From Methylobacterium mesophilicum (lineage in GTDB: Bacteria > Pseudomonadota > Alphaproteobacteria > Rhizobiales > Beijerinckiaceae): a DNA stretch of 64,000 nt. The DNA lies in NCBI RefSeq assembly GCF_022179445.1, contig NZ_BPQU01000017.1:50886-114885 (forward strand), read 5' to 3'. Below are positions 62,136 to 64,000 of the stretch, piece after piece; the first letter of the stretch is position 1; the number at the start of each line of letters is the position of its first letter. The notes beneath the pieces are model-generated. The model saw nothing but the letters and a program-made list of their open reading frames with translations. It was not told where the DNA came from and did not search any database. A program made the translations under genes and the position numbers.

Positions 62136-63629
62136 TTGACGACGTTCCTTACCGCCACCGGCCTCGCGCTGGCCCTCTGCCTCGCCCTCGAAATCTTCGT
62201 CGGCGATTCGCTCACCCGGGCGAGCCTCGCGCCGCGGGATCTCGCCCTGCGGTTACTCGGCTACCTGCTGATCCTGCTGTTCTGGTTCTGCTTCTCGTGG
62301 CGGCCCTGGCTGGCCGCCCTGACCTGCGTCGTCTCCGTCGCCGCGCTGATCTATGTCAGCCGCGCGAAGCGCTCGGTGATCGGCGAGCCGCTGCTGTTCA
62401 GCGACTTCGTCCTGCTGCCGCAGGTGCCGCGCCACCCGCAGCTCTATTACATCCCACCGCTCTGGGACCCGCGCATCGCGGTCCCCGTGCTCCTAACCGT
62501 GATCGCGACGGTGATCTGGTACCGGACGGAGCCCAGCGTCCTGCCGGATGCGCCGATCCCCTGCGTCGCCGCGATGCTCGGCCTGCCGCTGGCCCTGTGG
62601 CTCCTGTTGCGCGCCGCCTCCCGGCCGCCGCTGGCGGGCCTTGTCGCCCGCTGGTTCCCGGAGCCCGACCTCGAAGCCGACGTCGCGCGGGTCGGGCTGC
62701 CGGCGAGCCTGCTCGGCTACACGGCCCGGGCGCTGGCGGGCAGCGCCCCGGTCCCGGACGTGCCGGTGCTGCCGGCCGGCCCGGGCGACGACGTGGTCGT
62801 GGTGATCCAGCTCGAATCGTTCATCGACCCGGAGCGCCTCGGCGGCCCGGCACTGCCCGCGATGGAGCTGTTCCGCACCCGGGCCGCGCAATACGGCCGG
62901 CTTCGGGTTCCCGCGCACGGTGCCTACACGATGCGCAGCGAGCACGCCGTGCTGACCGGCCGGCCCTCCGACAGCCTCGGCTTCGGCCGGTACGATCCCT
63001 ACACCTCCCGCAGCGGCGACGAGCCGACCAGCCTGGCCCGGCTGGCCCGGGGCCGGGGCTACGGCACCCTGTTCCTCCACCCGTTCCACCGGGATTTCTT
63101 CCGCCGGGCGAAGGTCATGCAGGCCTTCGGCTTCGGCGACCTGGTGATGGGCGAGGCGTTCGAGGCGGCCCCCCGGGTCGGCCCCTATGTCGGCGACGTG
63201 GCGCTCGGCGAGCGCCTGCTGGACGAGATCCGGGGGCGGCGCACGCCGCTGTTCCTATTCTGCGTCACGATGGAGAACCACGGACCGTGGAAACCCGGTC
63301 GGCTGCCCGGGATCGACGCCCCGGAGGCACAGTACCTCCACCACGTGGTCAATACCGGGCGGATGGTCGAGAACCTCGTGGCCGGGCTCGACGCCCTGGC
63401 GCGCGAGCGCGGCCAGACCATTACACTCTGCGTCTTAGGAGACCACGCGCCCTCGCTGCCGACCTGCAAGCCTGGCTTCGGCGGTCAGGCGACGGATTAC
63501 GCCGTGTTCCGGTTCGGCGGCCCTCAGGTGACGCCGCGCCGCCTCGACATCACCGCCGACGCCCTTGGACGGGAGCTGCGGTCCACCCTCGCCAGCACCC
63601 TTGCGGACAGGCCGGCAAGGACGCGATAA
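62136..63629 (+). CDS. LTA synthase/sulfatase-fold phosphoglycerol transferase-like membrane protein
   Basis: A 497-residue protein from TTG 62136 (start uncertain; no ATG precedes the first helix). Four or five N-terminal helices (LTATGLALALCLALEIFVG; LLGYLLILLFWFCFSWRPWLAAL; IAVPVLLTVIATVIWY) precede a periplasmic alkaline-phosphatase-superfamily domain: VVVIQLESFIDPERLG, the nucleophile region GAYTMRSEHAVLTGRP (Thr), and TLCVLGDHAPSLP. This resembles LtaS/MdoB enzymes that move phosphoglycerol groups to glycans. In this context it could decorate the capsule or periplasmic glucans (inference). Confidence 0.85.
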   Translation: MTTFLTATGLALALCLALEIFVGDSLTRASLAPRDLALRLLGYLLILLFWFCFSWRPWLAALTCVVSVAALIYVSRAKRSVIGEPLLFSDFVLLPQVPRHPQLYYIPPLWDPRIAVPVLLTVIATVIWYRTEPSVLPDAPIPCVAAMLGLPLALWLLLRAASRPPLAGLVARWFPEPDLEADVARVGLPASLLGYTARALAGSAPVPDVPVLPAGPGDDVVVVIQLESFIDPERLGGPALPAMELFRTRAAQYGRLRVPAHGAYTMRSEHAVLTGRPSDSLGFGRYDPYTSRSGDEPTSLARLARGRGYGTLFLHPFHRDFFRRAKVMQAFGFGDLVMGEAFEAAPRVGPYVGDVALGERLLDEIRGRRTPLFLFCVTMENHGPWKPGRLPGIDAPEAQYLHHVVNTGRMVENLVAGLDALARERGQTITLCVLGDHAPSLPTCKPGFGGQATDYAVFRFGGPQVTPRRLDITADALGRELRSTLASTLADRPARTR

Positions 63630-63834
63630 GGTTAAGCTTGACGGTAACAAGCTCGACAGTGCCACGCTGGTGACGCATTGCCGGCCGATAGCGAAGCTGT
63701 CCGAGAAGTGGGTTCCGCACGGTGCCCGCCCGTTCGACGCGGCCGTTAAAGCGATCGCAGCGTTTGGCGGTCACCATGGATGTCCCGGTCCGAGCCAGCG
63801 ATGGCGCGGAGGCCGGCGAGGAGAAGTCTCTGTG

Positions 63835-64000
63835 ATGCTGCGTAAGACGGCGCTCTCAGCGCTGATGGCCGCCCTCGCGGCAGGGTCCATCGGCGGCTGC
63901 ACGTACCTGCCCGCGGCGGGTCCGACGGCCAGCGCGATCGAGGCTGGCGCGGAAGTCGCCACCGCCGACGGCGGCACGCTCGCCCGCTACGAGATCATCG
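63835..64000 (+). CDS. Polysaccharide export lipoprotein, Wza/KpsD-like (5' fragment)
   Basis: The first 55 codons before the window edge. MLRKTALSALMAALAAGSIGGCTYLPAAGPTASAIEAG is a lipoprotein signal with lipobox SIGGC and the typical continuation of outer-membrane polysaccharide export proteins, followed by LARYEII. GAGGAG lies upstream of ATG 63835. It fits the capsule block; the rest is not visible. Confidence 0.7.
   Translation, partial: MLRKTALSALMAALAAGSIGGCTYLPAAGPTASAIEAGAEVATADGGTLARYEII

Overview
The window is high-GC, alphaproteobacterial DNA, most likely from Methylobacterium or Methylorubrum. The evidence is an ECF15/EcfG-type general-stress sigma factor, an HWE-family histidine kinase, a linear mdh-sucCD-sucAB-lpd cluster, dense GC3-rich coding and short palindromic repeats of the kind common in Rhizobiales. 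The genus is inferred from gene content and style; no marker gene for it is present. No rRNA, CRISPR array, insertion sequence or intact prophage was seen. One tRNA (Tyr, GUA) is present.

Layout. 1-8 kb: the end of an ABC solute-binding protein overlapping an amidase, an ECF15 sigma factor with a NepR-like N-terminus, a cobalt-type nitrile hydratase operon (alpha, beta, accessory), a metallo-beta-lactamase-like protein, a five-hairpin repeat, a short-chain dehydrogenase and a LysE exporter. 8.5-16 kb: a triple-fusion phospholipid-remodelling enzyme (LplT-PlsC-acyl-ACP synthetase), PBP1C and a di-haem cytochrome c peroxidase. 16-23 kb: a ParA-like ATPase with a small membrane partner, an AT-rich island, an uncharacterised polytopic protein, MarC, a methyltransferase divergent from glyoxalase II, and a TetR regulator. 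23-34 kb: malate dehydrogenase, succinyl-CoA synthetase and the three subunits of 2-oxoglutarate dehydrogenase, interrupted between sucB and lpd by a broken pentapeptide-repeat gene and a dehydrogenase. 34-39 kb: a protein with two complementary degenerate receivers, XerC, a GAF-PAS-HWE kinase, a YnfA-like protein, an AhpD-like enzyme, RuvC and tRNA-Tyr. 39-47 kb: a large inverted repeat, an SF2 helicase-like protein, several small proteins, a PotF-like binding protein, RidA, a YeaQ-type protein and a SWIM zinc-finger protein. 47-50 kb: rpsO-pnp with a long stem-loop in the pnp leader. 50-57 kb: a pair of membrane proteins, a second AT-rich island, a chemoreceptor, an APC permease and a lone FlgC-like rod protein. 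57-64 kb: a surface polysaccharide region (formyltransferase, SDR, KpsS, KpsC, LtaS-like phosphotransferase, Wza-like lipoprotein) running off the right edge.

Functional themes. The amidase and nitrile hydratase could together convert nitriles to amides and then acids. The mdh-lpd block carries out consecutive TCA-cycle steps. The last block builds and exports a Kdo-linked capsule. The less explained items are the NepR-EcfG fusion, the double receiver protein, the ParA/membrane pair and several structured repeats: trinucleotide-loop hairpins at 5.6-5.7 kb, opposed heptamer arrays at 24 kb, a 171-bp inverted repeat at 39.4 kb and the pnp leader. Start codons were set by ribosome-binding-site spacing and family alignment from memory; where doubtful this is stated.
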